A program made the translations under genes and the position numbers. The notes below the pieces were generated by a model that saw only the letters and a list, made by a program, of their open reading frames with translations, was not told where the DNA came from and made no database searches. Shown here piece by piece: positions 10,100-22,700 of a DNA stretch of 64,000 nucleotides. How positions within the stretch are numbered: position 1 is the stretch's first letter; each line of letters begins with the position of its first letter. Origin of the DNA: Vibrio anguillarum (lineage in GTDB: Bacteria > Pseudomonadota > Gammaproteobacteria > Enterobacterales > Vibrionaceae); NCBI RefSeq assembly GCF_001989995.2, contig NZ_JAHGUP010000009.1:93678-157677 (forward strand), in the 5' to 3' direction.

Positions 10100-11623
10100 T
10101 TAGCGACTTTTACGCCAATAAGGCTCGGCTTCAATGCCAATTTGTCGCGTCTGCTCCATCGCATGAACAATGGAGTTTTGTTGACGAATCAGCCATCGCT
10201 TGAGTTGTTCTTGTTCGTCTTCTTGCAACTTGTCGATCAAATTCTCTAGCGGCTTGAGCATTAATAAATCATCTATTCCTTGCAGTAAATCAGCCCAAGG
10301 GAGACGGAAGTTTTTGCGTTCTTCAATATCATAAAGGCTCGCAAAACCAATGCCAGTGTAGAGATTACGCATTAAACGATACTGCTGATCAACATACTCT
10401 TGAGGGCTTAGCTCAACTTTAGGAGGAAAAGCTTCCATTAACTCGGCCCATGTGCGATCCAACTGCTTCACCGAAAACGAACCGACGTTACGCGCCATTT
10501 TTTCTCTGGCTTTATCGTCCAAGAAGGGTTGCCATCCACGGCTCAAAATCCAACGACTGAGATCAAGCAGTAACCCTGTATACCGCGCCGAACTGAGCAG
10601 CTTTAAGTTTTCTTCCCGATTAGGTAGTGCCTCTTGCTGCTCTTTTAACTCGGCGATGATAAATTTACGAGCGTCCAGTTTACGCAGTGCGTGGCCTTTA
10701 TCTTCAAGCAGATTGGTTAGGTAGTCATGAGTTTTTAACCACGATAACTCTTGCTCCAACCATTTCAATTCCTGACGTAAAATAGCGCTAGCGCGACGTG
10801 GCACAATGCCGCCATAAATGCTCAGGATCTGACGTAAAAAACTGGTGGCGTGGCTTATCTCATGTAACGCTGGAATTGAATCGCGCTCGGTGTAGATCTG
10901 TTCATGGTGATGCCAATGGGATAATGCATGCTCTAGCGAGTGAATAAAACACTCTTCCACGCTGTCAGTACTGACTGTATTGACCAAGGTTAAGGCGTGA
11001 ACTTCATCACCTTGATAACCAGACGCAAGACGATAGCCTCGCGCCGCTTTACTCAAGTTACCCAGACGCATACCACCGTGCTCACAAAACTGGCGAGCTA
11101 ACGTAAACAAAGCATCCGTTTGCCCCGATTTCAACTCCAGCTCCACTTCGCAGATAGGTTCTTGTTTTTCACCTGCAACGACAAAGCCTTGATCAAAAGC
11201 CACTTCAACTTGGCTGCCATCAGCCATGCCAATCAGCCACTGCTCGCGTGTGAAGTTGGTCGAAAATAGAGGCATCAGTTCAGATTGTAAGGTCGTAATA
11301 TCTTTACCTTGTGGCCAGATATCTTCCGGATGAAGCGTCAAGTTCGGTTCATTGCTGTTGTGCTCAGCATTGTATTCTGGTCTTTGGTGCAACCCTGCAA
11401 CGACTCGACCCGCCGTTTTAACAGTTTGAACATACACATCATCAAAGCGACGAATACGAAGCCCTGTGTCGTGTTGACGCAACCAGTTGTCAGGTGTATC
11501 GAAGTAAGTGTTCCCTAACGCTCGACAACTGTGCTGAAGTACTTTGATTTCAGAGATCTTGTAGCGCAAAATTTCCGAAAATTCTGGTGAAACAAAAAAC
11601 TTCAGTTCTATCTCGGTTTCCAT
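10100..11623 (-). CDS. ygiF: Inorganic triphosphatase, CYTH and CHAD domains (YgiF type)
   Basis: YgiF hydrolyses inorganic triphosphate. The N-terminal CYTH domain (about 1-200) opens with METEIELKFFV, the ExExK metal-binding signature, and includes YFDTPDNWLRQHDTGLRIRR. The C-terminal part (about 230-507) is a CHAD domain, a histidine-rich helical domain associated with polyphosphate binding (ALSHWHHHEQIY, ILRQELKWLEQELSWL). I chose the ATG at 11623 because translation from further upstream adds 19 unrelated residues. The resulting 507 residues are slightly longer than E. coli YgiF (433). It is divergent from the phosphate-related pair at 11828-13912, an appealing but unproven functional neighbour. 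Confidence 0.88.
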   Translation of the reverse strand: METEIELKFFVSPEFSEILRYKISEIKVLQHSCRALGNTYFDTPDNWLRQHDTGLRIRRFDDVYVQTVKTAGRVVAGLHQRPEYNAEHNSNEPNLTLHPEDIWPQGKDITTLQSELMPLFSTNFTREQWLIGMADGSQVEVAFDQGFVVAGEKQEPICEVELELKSGQTDALFTLARQFCEHGGMRLGNLSKAARGYRLASGYQGDEVHALTLVNTVSTDSVEECFIHSLEHALSHWHHHEQIYTERDSIPALHEISHATSFLRQILSIYGGIVPRRASAILRQELKWLEQELSWLKTHDYLTNLLEDKGHALRKLDARKFIIAELKEQQEALPNREENLKLLSSARYTGLLLDLSRWILSRGWQPFLDDKAREKMARNVGSFSVKQLDRTWAELMEAFPPKVELSPQEYVDQQYRLMRNLYTGIGFASLYDIEERKNFRLPWADLLQGIDDLLMLKPLENLIDKLQEDEQEQLKRWLIRQQNSIVHAMEQTRQIGIEAEPYWRKSR

Positions 11624-11827
11624 AACTAACCCTTTCAAAGCAGATAGCGAAAGAATATGGCCTAATGCACAGTGGGGCAAGTAACAAATATCACCGGAAT
11701 GATGATCTAAAACAGTTTTAATGAGAGATTTAATGGGTTAACATGCGCGCCTTTATAGCCATCGCTCAACATTTCGCCATGAATGGTATATGTTATTTTA
11801 AGGTTATATTTTTTAGGTTGAACGACC

Positions 11828-12508
11828 ATGCCAGTAAATACAATTATGGGGTTATTTGCAAAGTCCCCTATAAAGCCTTTGCAGCGCCACGTTGTGTGTG
11901 TGAATGAATGTTGCTCTCACTTAGTCAATTTCTTTGAAGTTTGTTCAAAGGGTGACTGGGAGAAAGCAGGTGAAATTCGAGCCCAAATTTCTCATTTAGA
12001 GAAAGAAGCGGACGTACTCAAGCGTGAAATTCGTCTTAAACTACCACGCGGTTTATTTATGCCTGTCGATCGTACTGACATGCTAGAGCTGTTAACTCAG
12101 CAAGATAAACTGGCCAACCTTGCAAAAGATATTGCAGGCCGTGTCTACGGCCGTCAATTGATCATCCCAGAGCCTCTTCAAGAAAACTTCATTGCCTACG
12201 TAAAACGCTGCCTTGATGCAGCAAATCAAGCGCAAAAAGTGATCAATGAGCTCGATGAGTTATTGGAAACAGGATTTAAAGGTCGTGAAGTCACACTGGT
12301 GGCGGAAATGATCAATCAACTGGATGTGATTGAAGATGACACCGATGCGATGCAGGTTCGACTCCGCCAACAATTAATGGCTATTGAGTCGAAAATGAAT
12401 CCGATCGATGTAATGTTCTTGTACAAAATTCTAGAATGGGTGGGCGGCATTGCCGATCAAGCTCAGCGCGTTGGCGCTCGTCTTGAACTAATGCTTTCTC
12501 GCTCTTAA
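11828..12508 (+). CDS. PhoU-like DUF47 (TIGR00153) protein, partner of Pit transporter
   Basis: This 226-residue helical protein belongs to the DUF47/TIGR00153 family, which resembles PhoU and is commonly encoded just upstream of a PiT-type phosphate transporter. Family features include MGLFAKSPIKPLQ at the start, EKEADVLKREIR near 60, LPRGLFMPVDRTDML near 75 and a C-terminal KILEWVGGIADQAQRVGARLE. It is thought to modulate the transporter or phosphate signalling; its exact activity is not established. The ATG is part of ACCATG and the pit gene follows 144 bases later on the same strand, probably in one transcript. Confidence 0.85.
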   Translation: MPVNTIMGLFAKSPIKPLQRHVVCVNECCSHLVNFFEVCSKGDWEKAGEIRAQISHLEKEADVLKREIRLKLPRGLFMPVDRTDMLELLTQQDKLANLAKDIAGRVYGRQLIIPEPLQENFIAYVKRCLDAANQAQKVINELDELLETGFKGREVTLVAEMINQLDVIEDDTDAMQVRLRQQLMAIESKMNPIDVMFLYKILEWVGGIADQAQRVGARLELMLSRS

Positions 12509-12652
12509 ATCAGTAAGTTAACCAAATAACGAAGAGCAAAACTTGATCCATCAGCTTAGGCGTTGATTATTTTCTCCGCTGATGGTTTTGACTCGCTTCG
12601 AGAAAATGAGTCCAGTTATGCTCCGCTTGTTATCAAAAGACTAGGTATTACG

Positions 12653-13912
12653 ATGGATATCCTTGCGAACTACGGCACTGTCCTGATTCTTGTTGCAGCC
12701 GCTTTTGGCTTCATGATGGCGATTGGTATTGGTGCAAATGATGTTGCTAATGCAATGGGAACTTCAGTAGGCTCAAAAGCGCTAACCGTAAAACAAGCTA
12801 TTATCATTGCGATGATTTTTGAATTCGCTGGTGCATATTTAGCGGGTGGTGAAGTAACCGAAACCATTCGTAACAGCGTCATCGAACCCGCACTTTTCGC
12901 TCACCAACCCGACGTTCTTGTTTATGGCATGATGTCTGCACTTCTCGCCGCCGGAACATGGTTATTGTTGGCTTCATACATGGGTTGGCCTGTATCAACG
13001 ACTCACTCTATCATCGGCGCAATTATCGGATTTGCCTGCATATCTGTCGGCCCAGAAGCGGTTGATTGGGCCTCAGTAAAAGGCATCGTAGGCAGTTGGA
13101 TTGTCACCCCAGTCATTTCTGGTTTGTTCGCCTACTTAATCTTCGTCAGTGCTCAACGATTGATTTTCGATACTGAAAATCCACTGATGAATGCCAAACG
13201 CTTTGTTCCTATTTATATGTTCATCACCACTATGGTGATCGCACTGGTTACCATCAAAAAAGGCCTTAAACATATAGGCTTACACCTGAGCACCGGTGAA
13301 GCATGGTTATGTTCTGCGGCGTTATCAGGCCTTGTTATGGTCGGTGGTTACTACTACATCAAGAGAAAATTTGCCAACCGCGAAGAAGACCATGGGTTTT
13401 CCGGTGTTGAGAGCATCTTTAGCGTATTGATGGTGATCACTGCGTGTGCAATGGCTTTTGCGCATGGTTCAAATGATGTAGCTAACGCGATTGGTCCTCT
13501 GTCTGCGGTGGTTTCAACTGTTGAAAGCTTGGGTGCTGTTAGTGCTAAAAGCTCAATTGCTTGGTGGATTTTGCCACTGGGTGGTTTTGGTATTGTGGTT
13601 GGCCTAGCTACCCTTGGTCACAAAGTGATGGCGACGGTCGGTACGGGTATCACTGAACTGACGCCAAGCCGTGGCTTTGCCGCTCAGTTGGCAACAGCGT
13701 CAACGGTCGTATTGGCATCAGGTACTGGCCTTCCAATCTCAACCACACAAACACTTGTTGGTGCGGTATTAGGGGTTGGTTTTGCTCGTGGAATTGCGGC
13801 ATTGAATCTAGGTGTGGTGCGTAATATCGTTGCTTCATGGATTGTCACCTTGCCAGCAGGCGCTTTACTTGCGGTCATTTTCTTCTATGCCCTGCAAGCA
13901 ATATTTGGCTAA
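12653..13912 (+). CDS. pitA: Inorganic phosphate transporter, PiT family
   Basis: This multi-membrane-segment protein is a PiT-family low-affinity phosphate (metal-phosphate) permease. The two signature repeats are present: GIGANDVANAMGTSVG in the N-terminal half and HGSNDVANAIGPLSA in the C-terminal half, plus PVSTTHSIIGA and PISTTQTLVGA. The start at 12653 (MDILANYGTVLIL) is preferred over an ATT/ATG-type extension reaching back to 12563, because it begins directly before the first membrane helix and gives 420 residues, the usual size. It follows the DUF47 gene and ends at a strong hairpin. Whether its main substrate is phosphate with H+ or Na+ cannot be seen. Confidence 0.92.
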   Translation: MDILANYGTVLILVAAAFGFMMAIGIGANDVANAMGTSVGSKALTVKQAIIIAMIFEFAGAYLAGGEVTETIRNSVIEPALFAHQPDVLVYGMMSALLAAGTWLLLASYMGWPVSTTHSIIGAIIGFACISVGPEAVDWASVKGIVGSWIVTPVISGLFAYLIFVSAQRLIFDTENPLMNAKRFVPIYMFITTMVIALVTIKKGLKHIGLHLSTGEAWLCSAALSGLVMVGGYYYIKRKFANREEDHGFSGVESIFSVLMVITACAMAFAHGSNDVANAIGPLSAVVSTVESLGAVSAKSSIAWWILPLGGFGIVVGLATLGHKVMATVGTGITELTPSRGFAAQLATASTVVLASGTGLPISTTQTLVGAVLGVGFARGIAALNLGVVRNIVASWIVTLPAGALLAVIFFYALQAIFG

Positions 13913-13968
13913 TACAATAAGTCAATAGATTGTAAGTGCAATGTCATTAATTGACTCAAACGCACAGA

Positions 13969-13995
13969 AAGGGAGGCTTAGCCTCCCTTCTTTGT
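13969..13995 (+). terminator. Terminator after pit
   Basis: AAGGGAGGCT and AGCCTCCCTT form a near-perfect hairpin followed by CTTTG, 57 bases after the pit stop codon. Confidence 0.8.
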
Positions 13996-14070
13996 TGCAC
14001 CAATCAACGAAACTTCTTAATATTTGTCGAAAGCATTTTAATACCTCATTTGATAGCTAAAGGACTTATC

Positions 14071-14679
14071 GTGAAAAAACTGATCTGCATGGTTTTACTG
14101 ACCATGTTGGCTGCGCCAACGTTTGCGCAAGACCGCTATATTGCGGACAAACTCTTTACTTATATTCATTCAGGTCCAAGTAACCAATTTCGCATTCTCG
14201 GTAGCATCGATGCAGGAGACAAAGTAAAGCTGCTTGATGTTAATAACGATACTGGTTATAGCCAGATTGCCGATGAGAAAGGCCGCACGGGTTGGGTTGA
14301 AAGCCGTTTTGTCACTCGCCAAGAAAGCATGGCGATGCGTTTGCCGAAATTGGAGAGTGAGCTGGCCGAAGTGAAAAGTAAATTGGCCAATGCAAAGCAA
14401 AATGCAGACAGTGAAAAAGCCGGATTGGCCAATTCATTAGAGGCTCGCAATCAACAAATTTCAGAGTTAGAACAAAACTACAGTGATATCAGCAAGCAGC
14501 TCACTGATTCACAAACTGAAATTCGCGAACTACGCGCTAAGCTGGATACTCAGAAAGAGGATCTACTGCTTAAATACTTTACTTACGGGGGCGGCGTAGC
14601 GGGTATTGGTCTGCTACTTGGACTAATTTTGCCACACATTATCCCACGCCGTAAGAAACACCCTTCTGGTTGGGCATAA
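14071..14679 (+). CDS. ygiM: YgiM-like SH3-domain membrane protein (TIGR04211)
   Basis: The protein has a signal sequence (KKLICMVLLTMLAAPTFAQ), a bacterial SH3 domain (about 22-90, with YIHSGPSNQFRILGSIDAGD and GRTGWVESRFV), a coiled coil (about 95-170) and one C-terminal membrane helix (YGGGVAGIGLLLGLILPHII) followed by a basic tail. This is the TIGR04211/YgiM architecture. I take the GTG at 14071, with AAGGA six bases upstream, giving 202 residues (E. coli 206). A reading from 13951 would run through the pit terminator and is unlikely. It keeps its conserved place near ygiF and cca. The function is unknown; an envelope role is inferred. Confidence 0.87.
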   Translation: MKKLICMVLLTMLAAPTFAQDRYIADKLFTYIHSGPSNQFRILGSIDAGDKVKLLDVNNDTGYSQIADEKGRTGWVESRFVTRQESMAMRLPKLESELAEVKSKLANAKQNADSEKAGLANSLEARNQQISELEQNYSDISKQLTDSQTEIRELRAKLDTQKEDLLLKYFTYGGGVAGIGLLLGLILPHIIPRRKKHPSGWA

Positions 14680-14708
14680 TCTCCCTAACAGACTGGATCT
14701 ATCACTTG

Positions 14709-14743
14709 AAAAACGGTCACCAGAGAAAGGTGACCGTTTTTTT
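14709..14743. terminator. Bidirectional terminator between ygiM and gspB
   Basis: A strong hairpin (AACGGTCACC with GGTGACCGTT) is flanked by A- and T-runs. It overlaps the last bases of gspB and can serve both convergent genes. Confidence 0.88.
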
Positions 14744-15509
14744 ATCCTTTCCAATCATAAAGAGCTGGGATTTCAATCAATTCACCATCGAAACGTATCA
14801 AGGTTGATTGCGGATTGATCTCGACTAATTGCACGCCATTCACCACATCATCGCCTACCTTTCGCTCTACGCCATTAATTTTTACCCATCGTTTATCTGT
14901 GCGACTTGAATAAACGTGAGTCTGGAAATTCAGCGCTGGGATACGTCCTGAAAAAGTATCAAGATGTTCTGTGAGTAGAAGATGATCTTTTGATGTGTCT
15001 CCTACCAGTACGACTTGATCTTTGCCTTGAATCGCCAACTCAACTCGTTGTACCAATTCCGGGGATAATTGACTTAAGTCGAGATCATTAAGGCCAAACT
15101 CCTGATCTGCGTTTTTATCTCGCGGCTCACGAGTCGTCAACTGAGTACCATGTAAAGGAGTAAATGGCGGCGTAGAGCTTGTCTCTGCAAGAGTTTTCAC
15201 TCGTGGTGTATTGGTTTGTAACTCACCAAAGTCAGGGTATTCCAGAACTTGGTAAGCCCCCTCTTGTTGCACAACTTGTGTCGCATTGCGCTTCAATTGT
15301 TCTAGCTCATCGATTCGCGCTTGATATGAATGATAAACAAGATAACCGCAACAAAGCAGCGATGGAGCAAACAACGCGGTAAGTGATGATTTCGAGCACC
15401 ATGAAGATGGCAAGGATTGATTAAACACTGTTACATGAGAAGAGTGAGGCAAGCTTTTGCTCTGGTGGCTAAGCTCTGATTGCTCTAATGCTTTAAGCAC
15501 TTGCGACAT
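14742..15509 (-). CDS. gspB: General secretion pathway protein B
   Basis: GspB works with GspA in the inner membrane to help assemble the type II secretion outer-membrane secretin through the peptidoglycan. A cytoplasmic N-terminus (about 40 residues) is followed by one membrane segment (SLTALFAPSLLCCGYLVY, about 41-60), a charged linker and a C-terminal periplasmic domain with IPALNFQTHVYSS and RWVKINGVERKVGDDV, typical of the GspB C domain. It is 255 residues long. Its ATG overlaps the gspA stop codon (TAATG), so translation is coupled. As in V. cholerae, the pair is apart from the main eps operon, which is not in this window. Confidence 0.9.
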   Translation of the reverse strand: MSQVLKALEQSELSHQSKSLPHSSHVTVFNQSLPSSWCSKSSLTALFAPSLLCCGYLVYHSYQARIDELEQLKRNATQVVQQEGAYQVLEYPDFGELQTNTPRVKTLAETSSTPPFTPLHGTQLTTREPRDKNADQEFGLNDLDLSQLSPELVQRVELAIQGKDQVVLVGDTSKDHLLLTEHLDTFSGRIPALNFQTHVYSSRTDKRWVKINGVERKVGDDVVNGVQLVEINPQSTLIRFDGELIEIPALYDWKG

Positions 15510-17107
15510 TATCCTTGCTCCTTAGTAATGAGAAGACGAGGTGCGTTGTGTTGAGTCAATAGCTCAAGCCGACTTATAGTGCGAGCCCCAGCAATACCAT
15601 CGCTGTCCATTTTCTGCCAGCGTTGGAAAAAAGCTACTTTGCGCTTTACCTCACCATCAAATTGTTGATGCCCTGTGGCTTGCTCTCCAAGTAACTGAGA
15701 CAATTTTTGGTCAAGCAGTTCAACATCATCTCCTTGCATGCCCTGTTTCAACGTTCGGAGTAAATCGTGCTGCCAAATGTAGTGATATTCTCCTGTCCAT
15801 ACGTCACTGAGCTGACTTTGGTTAATTTGCACATGCTTTCCTGCCATTAACAATTGCACCTGTTCAGCATTGATCTGGTACAGCACCGCATAAGCTTGTG
15901 TTTGCTCCGCAGCTAAAGTAAGCACCACTGGCAAATTTAACTGCTTTAATTGGTTGAAATCACCCTGCATACGCTGACATTGAAAGCGTCCTTGTGCTTG
16001 AGCATCACAAAAACTATCGGCCAAAGATGCACTGTAACCCCACACTTTATAAAGATCGCTAATGGCCGCTTCCAATGCCTTCGAGCGTTCTAGATCTTGT
16101 TCCAATTGAGCACTGATCACCACTTGAGTGATCGGTTTAGGTAATTCAGGGGAAGGCAACGCAAAGCGCATCATGCGATCAATCCATGGCGGGCTAAACC
16201 ACGCAATGAACACAGCTAACATTAAGCCCGCAATGAGAGGAGAGCGATACGATATTGAAGACGGTACGAGGCGAGCATGAGGCGACTGATAGACCGAAGA
16301 CTGAAAATTCATGACCTCTTGACCCGCGGTACGCACTAATTCAAATGAGAGCACTTTCACGCCCTGCTGATAGGCTAACTTGAAACTCGCATCGCATACT
16401 AAGTTAATTAAACGCGGAATACCGTGGGTCTGTTTCGCTATCCATTTGATACTTTTCTGATCAAACCAATCCTTGTGACCGCCGGCTAACGCTAAACGAA
16501 AGTGGATGTACTGCTCTGTCTCTTGAACATTGAGAGGCAGCAAGTGATAACGACCGGTAATACGTTGCGCAAATTGGCGTAATTGAGGTAATTGCAATTT
16601 TTGTTGTAACTCAGGCTGACCAATCAATAAAACCTTAAGTAACTTACGGCTCTCCGTTTCAAGGTTAGTCAGTAGTCGCAACTGTTCCAGTACATCGGCG
16701 GCCAGATGCTGCGCCTCATCTATCACTAATAGCGTCTGTTTCCCTTGCGCGTGGTTATGCAGTAAATGATGATAAATTACTTGGCTAAGCGCCTTTAAAC
16801 TCCCTGAAGATGGGTAAGACAGCGCAAACTCATCACAAATCGCTTCAAGCAACTCGATGTTCGAAAAAGTTGGATTTAAAATAAACCCCGCCTGAGTACT
16901 ATCATCGAGTGCCGCAAGCATCGCTCTTGCGATGGTTGTTTTGCCAGTCCCCACTTCGCCAGTTAATAGCGCAAAACCACCACCATCACCCAGCCCTGCT
17001 TGTAAATGTTGCATCGCTTCACGATGACGATGGCTCAAAAATAGGTAACGAGAGCTCGGTACAATTGAAAATGGCGGCTCGGTAAATCCAAAAAATTCCT
17101 TATACAT
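15509..17107 (-). CDS. gspA: General secretion pathway ATPase GspA
   Basis: GspA (ExeA type) is an inner-membrane AAA+ ATPase that binds peptidoglycan and, with GspB, helps insert the type II secretin. The N-terminal ATPase domain has Walker A TGEVGTGKTT near residue 50 and Walker B TLLVIDEAQHL near 125. A membrane helix follows (LIAGLMLAVFIAWF, about 292-306). A C39-like region comes next, and a C-terminal peptidoglycan-binding domain ends with DGIAGARTISRLELLT. The length is 532 residues, close to ExeA. It is divergent from cca and overlaps gspB at the stop codon. Confidence 0.93.
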   Translation of the reverse strand: MYKEFFGFTEPPFSIVPSSRYLFLSHRHREAMQHLQAGLGDGGGFALLTGEVGTGKTTIARAMLAALDDSTQAGFILNPTFSNIELLEAICDEFALSYPSSGSLKALSQVIYHHLLHNHAQGKQTLLVIDEAQHLAADVLEQLRLLTNLETESRKLLKVLLIGQPELQQKLQLPQLRQFAQRITGRYHLLPLNVQETEQYIHFRLALAGGHKDWFDQKSIKWIAKQTHGIPRLINLVCDASFKLAYQQGVKVLSFELVRTAGQEVMNFQSSVYQSPHARLVPSSISYRSPLIAGLMLAVFIAWFSPPWIDRMMRFALPSPELPKPITQVVISAQLEQDLERSKALEAAISDLYKVWGYSASLADSFCDAQAQGRFQCQRMQGDFNQLKQLNLPVVLTLAAEQTQAYAVLYQINAEQVQLLMAGKHVQINQSQLSDVWTGEYHYIWQHDLLRTLKQGMQGDDVELLDQKLSQLLGEQATGHQQFDGEVKRKVAFFQRWQKMDSDGIAGARTISRLELLTQHNAPRLLITKEQG

Positions 17108-17195
17108 TCTCTCGTCTCTATCATTTCACTGTGATGAAAAGTACCATTACTAACATCAATCGCCAATGGCGTTTCAGCATATTTAAGGTAATCCG

Positions 17196-18407
17196 GTGCA
17201 AGTATACTTAGTTGGGGGCGCGGTACGCGATCAGTTGCTCCATATTGATATCTATGACAAAGATTGGGTTGTAGTAGGCAGCAGCCCAGAGCAAATGCTG
17301 GCCACTGGTTTTACTCCTGTAGGAAAAGATTTTCCCGTATTTCTTCACCCGAAAACGAAACAAGAGTATGCCCTTGCTCGCACTGAGCGCAAAACTGGCG
17401 CTGGCTACACAGGCTTTGCCTGCTACTACGCACCTGATGTGACTTTGGAAGAAGATCTCGCCCGCCGCGATCTGACTATTAACGCCATCGCACAAGATAA
17501 CGCTGGTAAGCTTATTGACCCCTATGGCGGCCAGCGCGATCTGCACAATCGCCTACTGCGCCATGTTTCTGATGCCTTTATCGAAGATCCACTACGCGTC
17601 CTTCGCGTGGCTCGTTTTGCGGCCAAATTCGCACATTTAGATTTTACCATTGCCGATGAAACCATGGCACTGATGAAACAAATAACGCAATCAGGTGAGT
17701 TGCAACACTTAACCGCCGAGCGCGTATGGCAAGAGTGGCAGAAATCACTGGCAACTCAGCATCCAGAAATATTTCTTTCTGTTTTATATGAATGCGGTGC
17801 ACTTAAAGTGGTATTACCCGAACTGGATCGCCTGTTTGGTGTTCCTCAACCGGAAAAATGGCATCCTGAAATTGATACCGGAGTACACACCTTGATGGTT
17901 GCAGCGCAAGCGGCGAAGCTCTCTTCATCGATAGCGGTTCGTTTTGCAGCGCAAGTGCATGACTTAGGAAAAGGAGTCACACCTAAAAGCGAATGGCCCA
18001 GCCATAAAATGCACTGTCACACAGGAATTAACATCATTAAAGCCTTGTGCGAGCGGGTGCGTATTCCAAATGAGTGTAAAGAGTTGGCACTGCTCGTCTG
18101 CGAGCAGCACTCCAATATTCATCGAGCGGCAGAATTAAAACCCAGTACCAAACTCAAAATACTCGATAAACTCGATGCATGGCGCAAGCCTGAGCGCTTG
18201 CAGGACGTTTTACTTTGTTGTCAGGCCGATCATGCGGGTCGATTAGGTTGCGAAGAGACCCCTTATCCGCAACGCGATATTTTTCTCAAAGCCTATCAAG
18301 CGGCACTGAGTGTCGATGTACAACAGGTGATCCGTGATGGTTTTCAAGGGAAAGCGATCAAAGAAGAGCTGGATAAACGACGGATCGCAGCGATTAGCGC
18401 GGTGTAA
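17196..18407 (+). CDS. cca: CCA-adding tRNA nucleotidyltransferase
   Basis: Cca adds or repairs the 3' CCA end of tRNAs. The class II nucleotidyltransferase head has YLVGGAVRDQLL and DKDWVVVG (the DxD metal pair), then RRDLTINAIAQD and DPLRVLRVARFAAKF. The C-terminal HD domain retains VHDLGKGVTP and HCHTGI, as in the E. coli enzyme with added phosphohydrolase activity. It is 403 residues long (E. coli 412). Translation begins at GTG with AAGG eight bases upstream; there is no ATG nearby. It is divergent from gspA and convergent with eno. Confidence 0.95.
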   Translation: MQVYLVGGAVRDQLLHIDIYDKDWVVVGSSPEQMLATGFTPVGKDFPVFLHPKTKQEYALARTERKTGAGYTGFACYYAPDVTLEEDLARRDLTINAIAQDNAGKLIDPYGGQRDLHNRLLRHVSDAFIEDPLRVLRVARFAAKFAHLDFTIADETMALMKQITQSGELQHLTAERVWQEWQKSLATQHPEIFLSVLYECGALKVVLPELDRLFGVPQPEKWHPEIDTGVHTLMVAAQAAKLSSSIAVRFAAQVHDLGKGVTPKSEWPSHKMHCHTGINIIKALCERVRIPNECKELALLVCEQHSNIHRAAELKPSTKLKILDKLDAWRKPERLQDVLLCCQADHAGRLGCEETPYPQRDIFLKAYQAALSVDVQQVIRDGFQGKAIKEELDKRRIAAISAV

Positions 18408-18464
18408 ATCTTTCTCTTCTCAACTCGCAATTCAAAATGCGAGTTGCGATAGCAGAAAAAACAA

Positions 18465-18487
18465 AACGCCCTGCATTGCAGGGCGTT
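18465..18487. terminator. Terminator between cca and eno
   Basis: A GC-rich perfect hairpin (AACGCCCTGC and GCAGGGCGTT, three-base loop) has AAAAACA on one side, a U-run for the minus strand, suited to eno. A second weaker inverted repeat (CAACTCGCA...TGCGAGTTG) lies at 18421-18446. Confidence 0.85.
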
Positions 18488-18523
18488 CTTTAAAGTAATG
18501 ATGCTAAGCTGTACCCCGTGGGA

Positions 18524-19846
<1,323 letters not shown>

Positions 19847-19904
19847 TTAAATGTCAAAACTATAAAGGGCAGCAGCACAACAATTGCAACTGCCCGTATC
19901 CTTG

Positions 19905-21623
<1,719 letters not shown>

Positions 21624-21768
21624 CTACAACGTGAAATCTATCACACTGTCATTTTTTATTTTTTGCTTCAAATCAAAGAGCACCGCTTGATATGGCTTAT
21701 CACACCACTCAAATGAGTCAAATTTGTCTCAATGGGTGGGTTTTATTGTGGATTGCCAACACAGGGTA

Positions 21769-22566
21769 TTACTTCGACTCCAAGCGCTTCACTTCATTCC
21801 ACATCGCATCCAATTCTTCGAGAGAAAAATCGGTCAAGGTTTTGTGCTGACGTGCCACCAGCATTTCAATACCTTTAAATCGACGTGAAAACTTTCGATT
21901 TGCTTTATTTAACGCCACTTCTGGATCAATTTTTAAGTGCCGAGCAAAGTTAACGGTGGCAAATAATAGATCGCCCATTTCATCCTCTACTCGAACCGGA
22001 TCAGGGTTAATTTGCAACGCCTCTTCCATGACTTCTTCGATCTCTTCTTGGACTTTATCAACCACTGGGCCGATAGAATCCCAATCAAAGCCATATTGGG
22101 CACACTTTTTTTGAATCTTTGTAGCACGTAAAAGCGACGGAAAAGCGTGTGGTATTGAGTCTAGAATACTTTGATCTTTTTTTCCTGCTTGTACCTTTTC
22201 TTTGGCTTTTTCAGCTTCCCAATTGGCATTGATTTGCGCTTCATCCTCAAACTTGGCACCCGAAAAAACATGAGGATGGCGGCGCGTAAGTTTTTCATTC
22301 ACCGTTTCAACAACTTGCGAGAAATCAAACAACCCTTGCTCTTTCGCCATTTGACTATAAAAAATAACTTGAAATAGCAAGTCACCTAATTCTTCTTTGA
22401 GATTAGGCCAATCTTGGTTGTGGATCGCTTCCACCACTTCATAGGTCTCTTCGATTGTGTAAGGAACAACCGTGTCAAAAGTTTGCTTGATATCCCAAGG
22501 ACAACCTGTTTTTGGGTCACGCAACTGTGCCATGATCTGTTCCAGTTGTTCGATTGGGTGACTCAT
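21769..22566 (-). CDS. mazG: Nucleoside triphosphate pyrophosphohydrolase MazG
   Basis: MazG hydrolyses (d)NTPs to monophosphates and in E. coli moderates ppGpp levels and starvation death. Two MazG domains are seen: the first with [19 protein letters not shown] and [17 protein letters not shown], the second with [11 protein letters not shown] and [19 protein letters not shown], each carrying the ExxE/ExxD metal ligands. The length is 265 residues (E. coli 263). AAGGAG lies before the ATG. It follows relA, as in Enterobacteria, but with no mazEF pair between them. Confidence 0.95.
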   Translation of the reverse strand: MSHPIEQLEQIMAQLRDPKTGCPWDIKQTFDTVVPYTIEETYEVVEAIHNQDWPNLKEELGDLLFQVIFYSQMAKEQGLFDFSQVVETVNEKLTRRHPHVFSGAKFEDEAQINANWEAEKAKEKVQAGKKDQSILDSIPHAFPSLLRATKIQKKCAQYGFDWDSIGPVVDKVQEEIEEVMEEALQINPDPVRVEDEMGDLLFATVNFARHLKIDPEVALNKANRKFSRRFKGIEMLVARQHKTLTDFSLEELDAMWNEVKRLESK

Positions 22567-22595
22567 TTATCTGCTCCTTACATCAATATTTAAAA

Positions 22596-22625
22596 TAAAA
22601 AAGCGAGCAGTCATTGCCACTCGCC
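22596..22625 (-). terminator. Terminator of relA
   Basis: On the minus strand GCGAG and CTCGC close a 12-base loop and are followed by TTTTTTATTTT. It lies between the relA stop and the mazG start, so mazG probably has its own promoter or relies on read-through. Confidence 0.65.
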
Positions 22626-22700
22626 TTTGAAAACCTGGGGCGCTTGCGTCGCGATTTAATTGCGATTCACGCCAATAAGAGTGTTACTGTGATATGAAAT

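Noticed and set aside
13951..14070. Longer N-terminus for the YgiM-like protein.
   Set aside because: It would run through the pit terminator and precede a good signal peptide that starts at GTG 14071 with a proper ribosome site.
18421..18446. CAACTCGCA/TGCGAGTTG repeat as the cca terminator.
   Set aside because: It has no T-run on the plus strand; the adjacent GC-rich hairpin at 18465-18487 is the better terminator.
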